Below are positions 14,118 to 23,217 of a stretch of 33,529 bases of DNA, one piece after another. The stretch lies in the NCBI GenBank assembly GCA_002347285.1, contig DDXW01000054.1, forward strand, positions 1 through 33,529. Reading direction: 5' to 3'. A program made the translations under genes and the position numbers. Under the pieces are notes generated by a model. That model had not been told where the DNA came from. It worked only from the letters and a program-made list of their open reading frames with translations, and searched no databases. This DNA comes from Rhodocyclaceae bacterium UBA2250. Its GTDB lineage: Bacteria; Pseudomonadota; Gammaproteobacteria; Burkholderiales; Rhodocyclaceae. Within the stretch, counting starts at the first letter, position 1, and each line of letters opens with the position of its first letter.

Positions 14118-14774
14118 TTACTTCTGTTCCTTGTTTAGTTTGTCCAGCAGTGTCTGGATTTCCAGACGGCGGCCCGTGTCGGCCAGTTCGCGGCCCGGAC
14201 GCGGCGGCGCCTTCAGCGCCGCTTCGAGATGGGCGCGGGCCTCCTTGGTGCGGTCACGCTCGGCCAGATACTCGCCGTAAAAGAAATTCGGGTCAATACC
14301 GTTCGGATTGATGGCCAGCGATTTCTTGAAGTAATCCTCGGCGCGTTCCTTGTCGCCGAAGCCGATCGGCCAGCCCGGCACCTTGGCATAGAGCGTCGCC
14401 AGGCTGGTGTAGGCCGAACCGCTCAGCGCCTTGTCGTTGATCTTGAGCGCCTCGTCGAGGCGCTCGCGCGCCTCCTTGACGAGGGACAACGCGCCGAGAC
14501 CGCCCTTGGCGCCCGCCTCGCTGGACAGGACGATGCCCTCCCAGATCAGCGCTTCGGCGCTGCCGGGATTGCCCTCGACCAGCTTGCGTGCCTGCAAGGC
14601 AAGCGCACGATACTGCTCGGCCTGTAGCTTCTCCGGCTGGCGGTACTTGATCTCGGCCCAGCGGTCCTGGATCGGCCGAACCAGTTCGTCGGGGGCCATG
14701 GCCTGGGCCAAGCCGACAGTGGCGAACGCCAGGGTGGCGGCGGCGAGCTTGAGATTGCGGATCAGTTTGTTCAT
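14118..14774 (-). CDS. Exported tetratricopeptide-repeat protein
   Basis: A 218-residue protein with an N-terminal signal peptide (basic MNKLIRNLK, hydrophobic 10-23, likely cleavage after AQA at 25), so it is probably periplasmic. The rest is helical with at least two TPR-like units: one around AKVPGWPIGFGDKERAEDYFKKSLAINP and one around ERDRTKEARAHLEAALK. There are no catalytic motifs and no lipobox Cys. It stands between the dehydrogenase (18 bp gap) and the response regulator (stop and start adjacent). In enterobacteria the qseBC operon can also include a small exported protein (YgiW), but this is a different fold. A role as adaptor for the sensor kinase or as an envelope assembly factor is only inference. 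Confidence 0.8.
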   Translation of the reverse strand: MNKLIRNLKLAAATLAFATVGLAQAMAPDELVRPIQDRWAEIKYRQPEKLQAEQYRALALQARKLVEGNPGSAEALIWEGIVLSSEAGAKGGLGALSLVKEARERLDEALKINDKALSGSAYTSLATLYAKVPGWPIGFGDKERAEDYFKKSLAINPNGIDPNFFYGEYLAERDRTKEARAHLEAALKAPPRPGRELADTGRRLEIQTLLDKLNKEQK

Positions 14775-14792
14775 GGAAGTTTCCTATCTGTT

Positions 14793-15578
14793 TCAGGGGG
14801 TATGGGCGAAACGCTTGACCACCGGCAGCTTGCCGGACAGCCCGCGATCGATCAGGGATGGCGCGATGCCGTTGAGCCAGGCGAACAGCCGCTCCGGGAA
14901 GCCGAAGTGGCGCTCGCCGCGCTCGCAGCGCAGGGCCGCGACCATCTGCGTCGCGACCGTGGCGGCGCTGTCGGCGCGGTGGCCGAGCGCGCGGTTGAGC
15001 GCGACCATGGAATCGCTGTTGAGCGGTGTGTCGATGGCGCGCGGTGCGAAGTGGATCACCGCGATGCGGGTGTCGGCCAACTCGCGGCGCAGCGCCTGCG
15101 AGAAGCCGCGCAGGCCGGCCTTGGCCGCCGAATAGGCGGCGAAGCCGGGAAACGGCAGGCTGCCGAAGGTCGAACCGATGTTGACGACTGCCGCCTCGGG
15201 CTGCGCCTTGAGTAGCGGCAGCAGCGCATGGGTCAGGCGCAGCGGCGCCGCCAGGTCGGTGGCCAGCACCTGCGCGACGGTATCCCACGCCTGGGCGTCG
15301 AACAGCCCGAAGTTGCCGATGCCGGCGTTGTTGATCAGCACGTTGACACCGAACTCGCGCGTCGCGCCAGCCACGGCGGCGATGCCCTCGGGACGCGTCA
15401 AGTCGGCGCGCACGCTCGAGCTAAGGGTCGGCAGCGAGCCGCTCAGTTCGGCCAGCCGGGCGTTGTCGCGGCCGGCGAGCAGCAGTTGCGCGCCGGCGGC
15501 GGACAGCTGGCGGGCGAGTTCCCGGCCGAGGCCGCCGGTGGCGCCGGTCAGCAGGATGCGGGCATTCTTCAATTGCAT
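14793..15578 (-). CDS. Short-chain dehydrogenase/reductase (SDR)
   Basis: Classical SDR oxidoreductase of 261 residues. Seen: cofactor motif TGATGGLG (11-18), NNAG (83-86), and the catalytic Ser136, Tyr149 and Lys153 (YSAAK). Arg37 after the second strand (AGRD) suggests NADP(H) preference. A C-terminal extension with hydrophobic and basic residues (ERLFAWLNGIAPSLIDRGL) may touch the membrane. A strong AAGGAG lies 5 bases before the ATG although the start overlaps the diiron-protein gene by 10 bp. Context with an AMP ligase and a diiron oxidase suggests it reduces or oxidises an acyl-derived intermediate. Its substrate is unknown. Confidence 0.9.
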   Translation of the reverse strand: MQLKNARILLTGATGGLGRELARQLSAAGAQLLLAGRDNARLAELSGSLPTLSSSVRADLTRPEGIAAVAGATREFGVNVLINNAGIGNFGLFDAQAWDTVAQVLATDLAAPLRLTHALLPLLKAQPEAAVVNIGSTFGSLPFPGFAAYSAAKAGLRGFSQALRRELADTRIAVIHFAPRAIDTPLNSDSMVALNRALGHRADSAATVATQMVAALRCERGERHFGFPERLFAWLNGIAPSLIDRGLSGKLPVVKRFAHTP

Positions 15579-16234
15579 GAGGTCTCCTTCCAGCCGGGCA
15601 GTGCCCGGAAAATGTCGCCGTAGAGGCGGTAGAAGATGCGCGCGCAGCGCAGCACCTCGGCCTGGTCATCGGCCGTCATCTTGTCGAGCAGGTTGGCGAG
15701 GTGGCGTGTGTGTTCCTGGTCGAGGGTGCCGTGCGAACGCAGGTAGGAAAACGCCGCGTCCGGCAGGCCGAGCGCCTGCTGGATGCGGTCCGCCGCCGCG
15801 AGGGCCAGCGCGACGCTGGTGCCCTCGAGGACGAACACCATGCCGAAGAAGCCGGCCGGGTTGCCGCGGTTCACCAGGTCGTAGGCGTAGGCCACCATCA
15901 GCTCGGCCGGCAGTTCGGGCGCGCTGGCGCGCACGGCGGCCGCGTCGCCCCCGGCGGCGGCGATGTCGTTGAGGATCCACTCCTCGTGGCCGATCTCCTC
16001 CTCGATGTACTCGGCGACGGCGCGGCGCAGCCAGGCCAGCCGTTCCGGCAGGCGGCCGCCGAGCAGCATCAGCAGCGGCGTGGTGTGGCGCACGTGGTGG
16101 TAGGCCTGGCCGAGGAAGGCCAGGTAGCTGGCACGCGTGACGCGCCCCTGCAGGCAGTCGGCGATGATCGGCGCGCTCATCAGCGCCCGGCGTTCGGGCT
16201 CTGTCGCGGCGATCAATTGGTCATAGAACGACAT
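15569..16234 (-). CDS. Heme-oxygenase-like diiron protein (TenA/HDO superfamily)
   Basis: An all-helical protein of 221 residues in the TenA/heme-oxygenase-like fold, of the type often annotated iron-containing redox enzyme or TenA family. A complete candidate diiron ligand set is visible: Glu80 and His83 in EEEIGHEEW, Glu137 in LEGTS, and His168, Asp172 and His175 in HGTLDQEH. The H-x3-D-x2-H pattern and the spacing between these groups agree with what I recall for heme-oxygenase-like diiron oxidases such as SznF and UndA. TenA thiaminase residues are not evident, and there is no thiamin gene nearby. It overlaps the ligase by 14 bp and the SDR by 10 bp. It is likely an O2-dependent oxidase or desaturase acting on a ligase-activated substrate; that is inference. 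Confidence 0.82.
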   Translation of the reverse strand: MSFYDQLIAATEPERRALMSAPIIADCLQGRVTRASYLAFLGQAYHHVRHTTPLLMLLGGRLPERLAWLRRAVAEYIEEEIGHEEWILNDIAAAGGDAAAVRASAPELPAELMVAYAYDLVNRGNPAGFFGMVFVLEGTSVALALAAADRIQQALGLPDAAFSYLRSHGTLDQEHTRHLANLLDKMTADDQAEVLRCARIFYRLYGDIFRALPGWKETSCN

Positions 16235-17693
16235 CGGTGGGTTCCTCCCGGTGGTAGAGCGCCACCAGCGCGGCGGCGTGGAAATTGAGAATGGCGGTGC
16301 GCAGCGGCCGGCCGTTGCCGGTGGCCAGGCCGTTCTGCGGGCTGAAGGGCGCGGCGGCGATCCAGCCGCCGATCCGGGCGTAGTCGGGCAGCACGGCGTT
16401 CGCGCGGGTCACCGCGCGGGCCAGGTCCTCGCGGCCGGCGCCGGGCAGCGGCACCAGCACGCCGTGCAGCCAGGGCCGACTTTCGCCGGCGACCACCACC
16501 TGCATGATCTCGGGCTGCGCCAGCAGCACCGACTCGACCCATTCCGGCGCAATGTTGCGACCGAAGGAGGTCACGAGCAGGTTCTTGCGGCGGCCGGACA
16601 GGTGCAGATGTCCCTGCGCGTCGATATCGCCGAGGTCGCCGGTGGCGAACTCTCCCGCCTCGGCACTGCCGCCGAGGTAGCCGAGGAAGGCCGGCGTGGC
16701 GATGCGCAGTTCGCCCTCGACCACGCGCACGACGGCATGGCCGAGCGGGCGGCCGACGCCGTCGCCGTCGTCGCCAGGCCGGTTGAGACTGACTGCCGAG
16801 CCGCACTCGGTGAGGCCGTAACCCTGATAGGCCGGCAGGCCGAGGGCGCGGGCGCGGGCCAGCAAGCCCGCATCGACGCGCGCGCCGCCGACGGCGGCAT
16901 AACGCAGCGCCGTCGGCGCGCGCGTGCCGGTCACCGCGAGGTATTGCGTCCAGGCCTTGAGCAACTCGGGCACGAGGATCACGCTGCCGGGCTTCGACAT
17001 CGTCGCGGCGCGCTGCAGCGCTGCCGGATCGAAACCGGCCATTCCCGTCCAGCCGAGCGCCTGCAACGGGGACAGACGAACCTCGGCACCGAGCAGCAGC
17101 GGCGCATAGACGCCGGCCACGTTCTCGAGCAGCAGCGCCAGCGGCAGCACTGCAAGATGGCGGGCAATGCCGAGATCACCGAGCCGATCGGTCAAGGCAG
17201 TCGCGGTGGCGAGCAGACCGGCGGCGCTGAGGCAGACGCCCTTCGGCGCGCCGGTGCTGCCGGAAGTGAAGGAAAGCTTGGCGGTGCCGCGGGGCAGTGC
17301 GGCGGGAGCGACATCGCGACGCAACAGCACGAGCCCCTGCCATTCGCCTGCGGGCGCGAAGCCAAGCCCGAGCGTGGCGACGCGCGCCGGCTGGTCGGTC
17401 AGGAGCAAGTCGGCACCGGACGCCTGCAGGGCGTGCGCGAGTTGCGCGCCATTGAAGAAAGCCGGCAGCGGCAAGTGCACCATGCCGCTGTGCAGCGTTG
17501 CCAGGTCGGCGATCACCCAGGCGGGCCCGTTGTCGGCAAGCACCGCCAGCACCCGTCCGCCGGTCAGGCGCGCCGCGAAATCCTCGATCTCGCGCAGCAG
17601 CGCCGGCGCATCCCAGCTGCCGGCCGAGCCGTGCAGCACGGGCGTGCCGGCCGGCCGGGCCGCAAGGGAATCGAACAGCGGTGCGGCGCTCAT
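16221..17693 (-). CDS. AMP-dependent acyl-CoA synthetase/ligase-like protein
   Basis: ANL-superfamily adenylating enzyme of 490 residues, shorter than typical acyl-CoA synthetases (about 550). Seen: P-loop FTSGSTGAPKG (142-152), YGLTE (292-296), ATGDLGDID (350-358), GRRKNLLV (367-374). The C-terminal A10 motif, normally with a catalytic Lys (NGK), reads NGR (460-462), so the adenylation lysine is replaced by Arg. The start is the ATG at 17693, which overlaps the hemolysin-family stop as ATGA; the open frame upstream is a shadow. It probably activates a fatty or small carboxylic acid for its operon partners. Whether it forms a free acyl-AMP, a CoA ester or another product cannot be told. Confidence 0.85.
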   Translation of the reverse strand: MSAAPLFDSLAARPAGTPVLHGSAGSWDAPALLREIEDFAARLTGGRVLAVLADNGPAWVIADLATLHSGMVHLPLPAFFNGAQLAHALQASGADLLLTDQPARVATLGLGFAPAGEWQGLVLLRRDVAPAALPRGTAKLSFTSGSTGAPKGVCLSAAGLLATATALTDRLGDLGIARHLAVLPLALLLENVAGVYAPLLLGAEVRLSPLQALGWTGMAGFDPAALQRAATMSKPGSVILVPELLKAWTQYLAVTGTRAPTALRYAAVGGARVDAGLLARARALGLPAYQGYGLTECGSAVSLNRPGDDGDGVGRPLGHAVVRVVEGELRIATPAFLGYLGGSAEAGEFATGDLGDIDAQGHLHLSGRRKNLLVTSFGRNIAPEWVESVLLAQPEIMQVVVAGESRPWLHGVLVPLPGAGREDLARAVTRANAVLPDYARIGGWIAAAPFSPQNGLATGNGRPLRTAILNFHAAALVALYHREEPTDVVL

Positions 17694-18295
17694 GCGTGGC
17701 GGCCTGCAGCGCGCTCCAGCGCGAGGCGGATGCGGCCGGCGACGACGACGGGCCGGGTGTCGTAGTAGCGGCCCCAGTCGCGGGCGGCCGCGCCGAGACG
17801 CTCGGGATCGGCCTGCCCCAGGGCCAGCAGCGGCAGGCCGAGCCGCGCGAAGATGCCGATCAATTCCTGGGTGGCGGTGAAAACCACCCACTCGTGGCCG
17901 AGGCCATCGAGGTAGTCCGCCAGCGCCAGGATCACATGCACGCTGCCGCCCGCCTTGTCGGCAGCGAGGTTGCCGACCTCGACGATGCGCTCGCGGGCGA
18001 CAGGCCGGTCGACGCGCCGGGCCAGCGCCTGCTCGACCGGCTCGTCGAGGTAGGACTCGAGGAACAGGCTGTCCGCGGCGGCGCTGCGCCAGCCGGTCGC
18101 GGCGACGATCTGCTCGCCCGATTCGATCAGCAGGAGGTTGGGGGCGAAGACGCTGACGCTCGCATCGTAATGGCGGAGGAATTTGTCGCGAATGAAGGCT
18201 TCGACCTCGGGGCGGCGCGGGGAGCGGGCGTCGACGTGCGAGATCCGGATGACGGAGTTGCGCGGCTGGAGCAATTTGCGTTGTGCGAAGGTCAT
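17690..18295 (-). CDS. Thermostable hemolysin-family protein (LuxI/GNAT-like)
   Basis: A 201-residue protein resembling the family named after the Vibrio thermostable (delta) hemolysin. As I recall, this family belongs to the acyltransferase fold group that includes LuxI and N-acyl amino acid synthases. Seen: a family-like segment FLESYLDEPVE (78-88) and EVGNLA (106-111), which resembles the E-x-x-R/L strand of autoinducer synthases, then a helix and VVFTATQELIGIFARLGL. There is no signal peptide or pore-forming feature, so a cytoplasmic acyl-transfer role is likelier than hemolysis. It is the first gene of the operon, 46 bp downstream of a QseB/PmrA-type box, and overlaps the ligase by 4 bp. 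No clear ribosome-binding site precedes the ATG at 18295. Confidence 0.8.
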   Translation of the reverse strand: MTFAQRKLLQPRNSVIRISHVDARSPRRPEVEAFIRDKFLRHYDASVSVFAPNLLLIESGEQIVAATGWRSAAADSLFLESYLDEPVEQALARRVDRPVARERIVEVGNLAADKAGGSVHVILALADYLDGLGHEWVVFTATQELIGIFARLGLPLLALGQADPERLGAAARDWGRYYDTRPVVVAGRIRLALERAAGRHA

Positions 18296-18340
18296 GGCCG
18301 ATGCGGGTGGTTGCGATGCCGCGCAGACTAGGGAGCCTTC

Positions 18341-18357
18341 CTTAAACCGGCCTTAAT
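18341..18357. promoter_or_regulatory. QseB/PmrA-type binding box
   Basis: CTTAAA-CCGGC-CTTAAT is a direct repeat of hexamers with an 11-bp period, the PmrA/QseB box layout ((C/T)TTAA(G/T)-N5-(C/T)TTAA(G/T)). It lies 46 bp before the hemolysin-family gene and 85 bp before glgB. On the minus strand a TAGTCT (18330-18325) follows the second half-site after 10 bases and could be the -10 element. Confidence 0.6.
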
Positions 18358-18442
18358 CCCGAAACGCGCAACTGCAATGGCTTTCCCGGCCAATTCTCGG
18401 CCAGGGCATGCCCGCATCGAACTAAAGGAGTAGAATCGCGCT

Positions 18443-20359
<1,917 letters not shown>

Positions 20360-20367
20360 CCGACCCG

Positions 20368-20394
20368 GCGCCGCCTCACCAGCGCCGAGTTTTC
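20368..20394. repeat. dispersed repeat, copy B (between glgB and dnaQ)
   Basis: Contains GCCGCCTCACCAGCGCCGAG followed by TTTT. Over 24 bases it matches the reverse complement of the copy at 31055-31079 with one mismatch. It fills the 33-bp gap between convergent glgB and dnaQ and touches the dnaQ stop codon. Confidence 0.6.
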
Positions 20395-21100
20395 AAACGG
20401 CAATAACGCGCCAGAGCGTCTTGCCCTTGCTTTCCTTGTCGATCTCGGCGAGCACTTGCTCGTGCTCGGCGATTTCCTCGGCGCTCGCGGCGAGCACGCG
20501 GATCGGCGGCCGTTCGCCGTGGGCGAAGGCGGCGATCTCGGCGCCGCCCGCCTCCAGATCCATCATCAGGCTCTCCTGGCCGCGCGTCATTGCGAGGTAG
20601 ACCTCGGCGAGCAGTTCGGCGTCGAGCAGCGCGCCGTGCAGCTGGCGCCCGGAGTTGTCGATGCCGAACTCGCCGCACAGCGCATCGAGACTGTTCTTCT
20701 TGCCCGGCCGCAGGTCGCGCGCCATCCTGAGCGTGTCGGTGATGCTGTCGCAACCGCTCCGCAGCGGCTCGCGGCCGCACAGCGAGAACTCATTGTCGAG
20801 GAAGCCGACGTCGAAGGGCGCATTGTGGATGATCAGTTCGGCGCCGCACACGAACTCGAGCAGCTCGTCGGCGATCTCGGCGAACTTCGGCTTGTCGGCG
20901 AGGAACTCGTCGGTCAGGCCATGCACCGCCTGGGCGCCGGCGCCGATGGCGCGCTCCGGGTTCAGGTAGCGGTGGAAGCGCCGGCCGGTCAGCTTGCGGT
21001 TGAGCAGCTCGACGCAGCCGATCTCGATGACCCGCTCGCCCTGGCGCCATTCGAGGCCCGTGGTTTCGGTGTCCAGCACCACCTGGCGCAATTCGCTCAT
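20393..21100 (-). CDS. dnaQ: DNA polymerase III epsilon subunit (3'-5' proofreading exonuclease)
   Basis: Proofreading exonuclease of the replicative polymerase core, DEDDh type, 235 residues (E. coli 243). Exo I: Asp10 and Glu12 (LDTETTG). Exo II: Asp97 (HNAPFDVGF). Exo III: His155 and Asp160 (RQLHGALLDAELLAEVY). The C-terminal 60 residues form the tail that binds the alpha subunit. The start is the ATG at 21100, with AGGGA about 10 bases upstream; the frame is open further but only shadows rnhA. It follows rnhA after 4 bp, so the two are co-transcribed, unlike in E. coli where rnhA and dnaQ are divergent. Confidence 0.95.
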   Translation of the reverse strand: MSELRQVVLDTETTGLEWRQGERVIEIGCVELLNRKLTGRRFHRYLNPERAIGAGAQAVHGLTDEFLADKPKFAEIADELLEFVCGAELIIHNAPFDVGFLDNEFSLCGREPLRSGCDSITDTLRMARDLRPGKKNSLDALCGEFGIDNSGRQLHGALLDAELLAEVYLAMTRGQESLMMDLEAGGAEIAAFAHGERPPIRVLAASAEEIAEHEQVLAEIDKESKGKTLWRVIAV

Positions 21101-21104
21101 CGGC

Positions 21105-21545
21105 TCATTTCCCTTCCGTCTCGATCGCTTTTCTGGCGAGCGCATCGGCCCGCTCGTTCTCGGCGTGGCCGGCGTGGCCGCGCACCCACAGCCACTCGAT
21201 CCTGTGCCCCGCGGCGGCGGCATCGAGCGCCTGCCACAGGTCGACGTTCTTCACCGGCTTGCGGTCGGCGGTCAGCCAGCCGCGCTTCTTCCAGCCGTGG
21301 ATCCACTCGCTGATGCCCTTCTGGACGTACTGCGAGTCGGTGTGCACGCGCGCCGCGACGGGCCGCTTCAGCGCGCGCAGCGCCTCGATCACGGCGGTCA
21401 GCTCCATGCGATTGTTGGTGGTCGCCGGCTCGTAGCCCGACAGTTCCTTTTCCTTGCCGTCGAAGCGCAGCAGCGCGCCCCAGCCGCCGGGGCCGGGGTT
21501 GCCGCTGCAGGCGCCGTCGGTGTAGATGTCCACGGTCTCGCTCAT
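21105..21545 (-). CDS. rnhA: Ribonuclease HI
   Basis: Cleaves the RNA strand of RNA-DNA hybrids. The 146 residues carry the full active site at the E. coli numbers: Asp10 (YTDGACSGNPGPGGW), Glu48 (NNRMELTAVIEAL), Asp70 (HTDSQYV), with His124 (VRGHAGHAENERAD) and Asp134. The basic handle region (HGWKKRGW, 83-90) is present. The start ATG at 21545 overlaps the stop of the upstream methyltransferase by 4 bp (ATGA). Confidence 0.97.
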   Translation of the reverse strand: MSETVDIYTDGACSGNPGPGGWGALLRFDGKEKELSGYEPATTNNRMELTAVIEALRALKRPVAARVHTDSQYVQKGISEWIHGWKKRGWLTADRKPVKNVDLWQALDAAAAGHRIEWLWVRGHAGHAENERADALARKAIETEGK

Positions 21546-22276
21546 CGCCGCTCGTCGCTCTTGTGGGTCAGGGGATTGCGCGGCACGAGGGCGAGTGCCT
21601 TCGCGCGCGCCATGCGGTCCTTCCATTTCGGCGTCACCAGCCGCATGCCCGGCTGGCGCTTGATCGCCTGCAGCACATAGACGCCGCCGGCGATCGGCCA
21701 CCAGCGGTCGCCCGCCGGCTCCATGAAATGCCAGCGCTGCAGCCACTTTTCCTGCGTCACCGGCGGGGCGTAGCAGCCGAAGGCGCCGCCGCGCGTCTCG
21801 TGCCCGAGCAGCGCGAACCAGTCGCGCAGGCGCGGCACGCTCAGGTAGTGCCCCTGCCAGGGCGCCGCGCCGCGCCGGCCGGCGAGCAGGCGGCGCAGGC
21901 CCCAGAGGCTGAACGGGTTGAAGCCGGTGACGACGGTGCTGCCTTCCGGCACCAGCACGCGGTCGACCTCGCGCAGGATCTGGTGCGGGTTGGCATCGAA
22001 CTCGAGGATGTGCGGCAGCACGACGAGATCGAGGCTGTTGGTGGCGAACGGCAGGTGATGCGGATCGCTGATCGCGGCGACGCCGGCGCGGTCGCCGCAG
22101 CAGAAGCGGAACGGCATGCGGTTGGCCCGCAGGAAGTCGATCTGCGGAAAGCCGAGCTGCAGCGCGTTGAAGCCGAAGATGTCGGCGAGCAGGTTGTCGA
22201 GCTTGGCCTGCTCCCAGTCCAGCACGTAGCGGCCCTGCGGCGTCTGCAGCCAGTCGGCGAATCCGTCAATCGCCAT
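21542..22276 (-). CDS. SAM-dependent methyltransferase, YafS-like
   Basis: Class I methyltransferase-like protein (244 residues) of the group found between gloB and rnhA in many proteobacteria, where E. coli has yafS. The SAM fold is suggested by the central part: an acidic strand end at SLDLVVLPHILEFDANPHQILREVDRVL (split: SLDLVVLPHILEF and DANPHQILREVDRVL), followed by LVPEGSTVVTGFNPFSLWGLR, typical of the Methyltransf_11 post-motif region. The glycine-rich motif I is poorly conserved, so substrate and even activity are uncertain. The ATG is 14 bp from the divergent gloB start. It is the first gene of the methyltransferase-rnhA-dnaQ operon. Confidence 0.85.
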   Translation of the reverse strand: MAIDGFADWLQTPQGRYVLDWEQAKLDNLLADIFGFNALQLGFPQIDFLRANRMPFRFCCGDRAGVAAISDPHHLPFATNSLDLVVLPHILEFDANPHQILREVDRVLVPEGSTVVTGFNPFSLWGLRRLLAGRRGAAPWQGHYLSVPRLRDWFALLGHETRGGAFGCYAPPVTQEKWLQRWHFMEPAGDRWWPIAGGVYVLQAIKRQPGMRLVTPKWKDRMARAKALALVPRNPLTHKSDERR

Positions 22277-22290
22277 TACAATCGTCCGCC

Positions 22291-23061
22291 ATGAAGATCG
22301 AACCGATCCCCGCCTTCGAGGACAACTACATCTGGGCTATCCGTTCCATGGGCGAGGACGGCCAGGTCGCCGTCGTCGATCCGGGCGACGCCGCGCCGGT
22401 GCTGCGCTTCCTGGCCGCGACCGGCGACCGGCTGTGCGCGATCCTCGTCACGCACCGCCACGGCGACCACATCGGCGGCGTCGCCGAACTGACGGCGCGC
22501 CACCCCGTGCCGGTGTTCGGCCCGGCGCGCGAGGCCGCCGAGGTGGTCACCCATGCCCTGCGCGACGGCGACAGGATGACGCTGCCGGCGCTGGGGACCG
22601 AATTCGAGGTGCTGGAAGTGCCGGGACATACGCTGGGCCATGTCGCATTCTATCGTCCGGGGATGCTGTTCTGCGGCGACACGCTGTTCGGCGCCGGCTG
22701 CGGCCGCGTCTTCGAAGGCACGCTGGCGCAGATGCACGCCTCGCTCGCCCGGCTCGCCGCCCTGCCGCGCGAGACGCTCGTCTATTGCGCCCACGAATAC
22801 ACGCAATCCTGCCTGCGCTTCGCCCAGCAGGTGGAGCCCGACAGCATCGCCATCGCCGCGCGCAGCGAAAAGGTCGCCGGCCAGCGCGCCGCCGGCGAGC
22901 CTTCCGTGCCCGCCACGCTCGGCGCCGAACTCGAGACCAACCCCTTCCTGCGCTGGAGCGCGCCGGCCGTGATCGCCGCCGCCGCCCGGCGCCTCGGCCA
23001 TCCGCCCGCCAACGACGCGGAAACCTTCGCCGCCATCCGCGTCTGGCGCGACAGTCTCTGA
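22291..23061 (+). CDS. gloB: Hydroxyacylglutathione hydrolase (glyoxalase II)
   Basis: Hydrolyses S-lactoylglutathione to lactate and glutathione, the second step of methylglyoxal detoxification. It is a metallo-beta-lactamase-fold protein of 256 residues. The binuclear metal site THRHGDH is at 54-60 (His55, His57, Asp59, His60), followed by GHTLGH, the bridging Asp in FCGDTLF, and a late His in YCAHEYT. The C-terminal glyoxalase II domain (LETNPFLRW) is present. The start is 14 bp from the divergent methyltransferase gene, so the two promoters overlap the coding regions. After it, 102 bp precede the stop of the convergent cyclase gene. That gap contains repeat-like sequence but no recognised gene. 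Confidence 0.95.
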   Translation: MKIEPIPAFEDNYIWAIRSMGEDGQVAVVDPGDAAPVLRFLAATGDRLCAILVTHRHGDHIGGVAELTARHPVPVFGPAREAAEVVTHALRDGDRMTLPALGTEFEVLEVPGHTLGHVAFYRPGMLFCGDTLFGAGCGRVFEGTLAQMHASLARLAALPRETLVYCAHEYTQSCLRFAQQVEPDSIAIAARSEKVAGQRAAGEPSVPATLGAELETNPFLRWSAPAVIAAAARRLGHPPANDAETFAAIRVWRDSL

Positions 23062-23122
23062 CCGGTCCCGCGAGAATAACGATAAAGCGCGTCAAGCGCG
23101 CCATGAAGCACCTGAACGGCAG

Positions 23123-23217
23123 ACTCGGCGCCGGCGAGGATCCGGCCTTCTCCGCCTACATCCTCAGGCTGGCGACGGAGGAGGCACGCTGAAACCCGGC
23201 GCTGACGGGGCGGCGCC
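23123..23217. repeat. two weak relatives of the dispersed repeat
   Basis: ACTCGGCGCCGGCGAGG (23123-23139) differs by one base from the start of the copy at 31055. GAAACCCGGCGCTGACGGGG (23191-23210, continuing CGGCGCC) resembles the copy at 20368. The first lies in the gloB-cyclase gap; the second encodes the last residues of the cyclase. These could be chance similarity in GC-rich DNA. Confidence 0.35.

Noticed and set aside
12079..18295. Thiamin salvage or a hemolysin locus, as names TenA and thermostable hemolysin would suggest
   Set aside because: No thiamin genes are nearby, the TenA-like protein has diiron rather than thiaminase residues, and the hemolysin-family protein has no secretion or membrane-pore features.
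23103..23192. Possible 29-codon gene after gloB starting MKHLNGRLGAGED
   Set aside because: No ribosome-binding site, overlaps the cyclase 3' end, contains repeat-like sequence, and matches no family I know.
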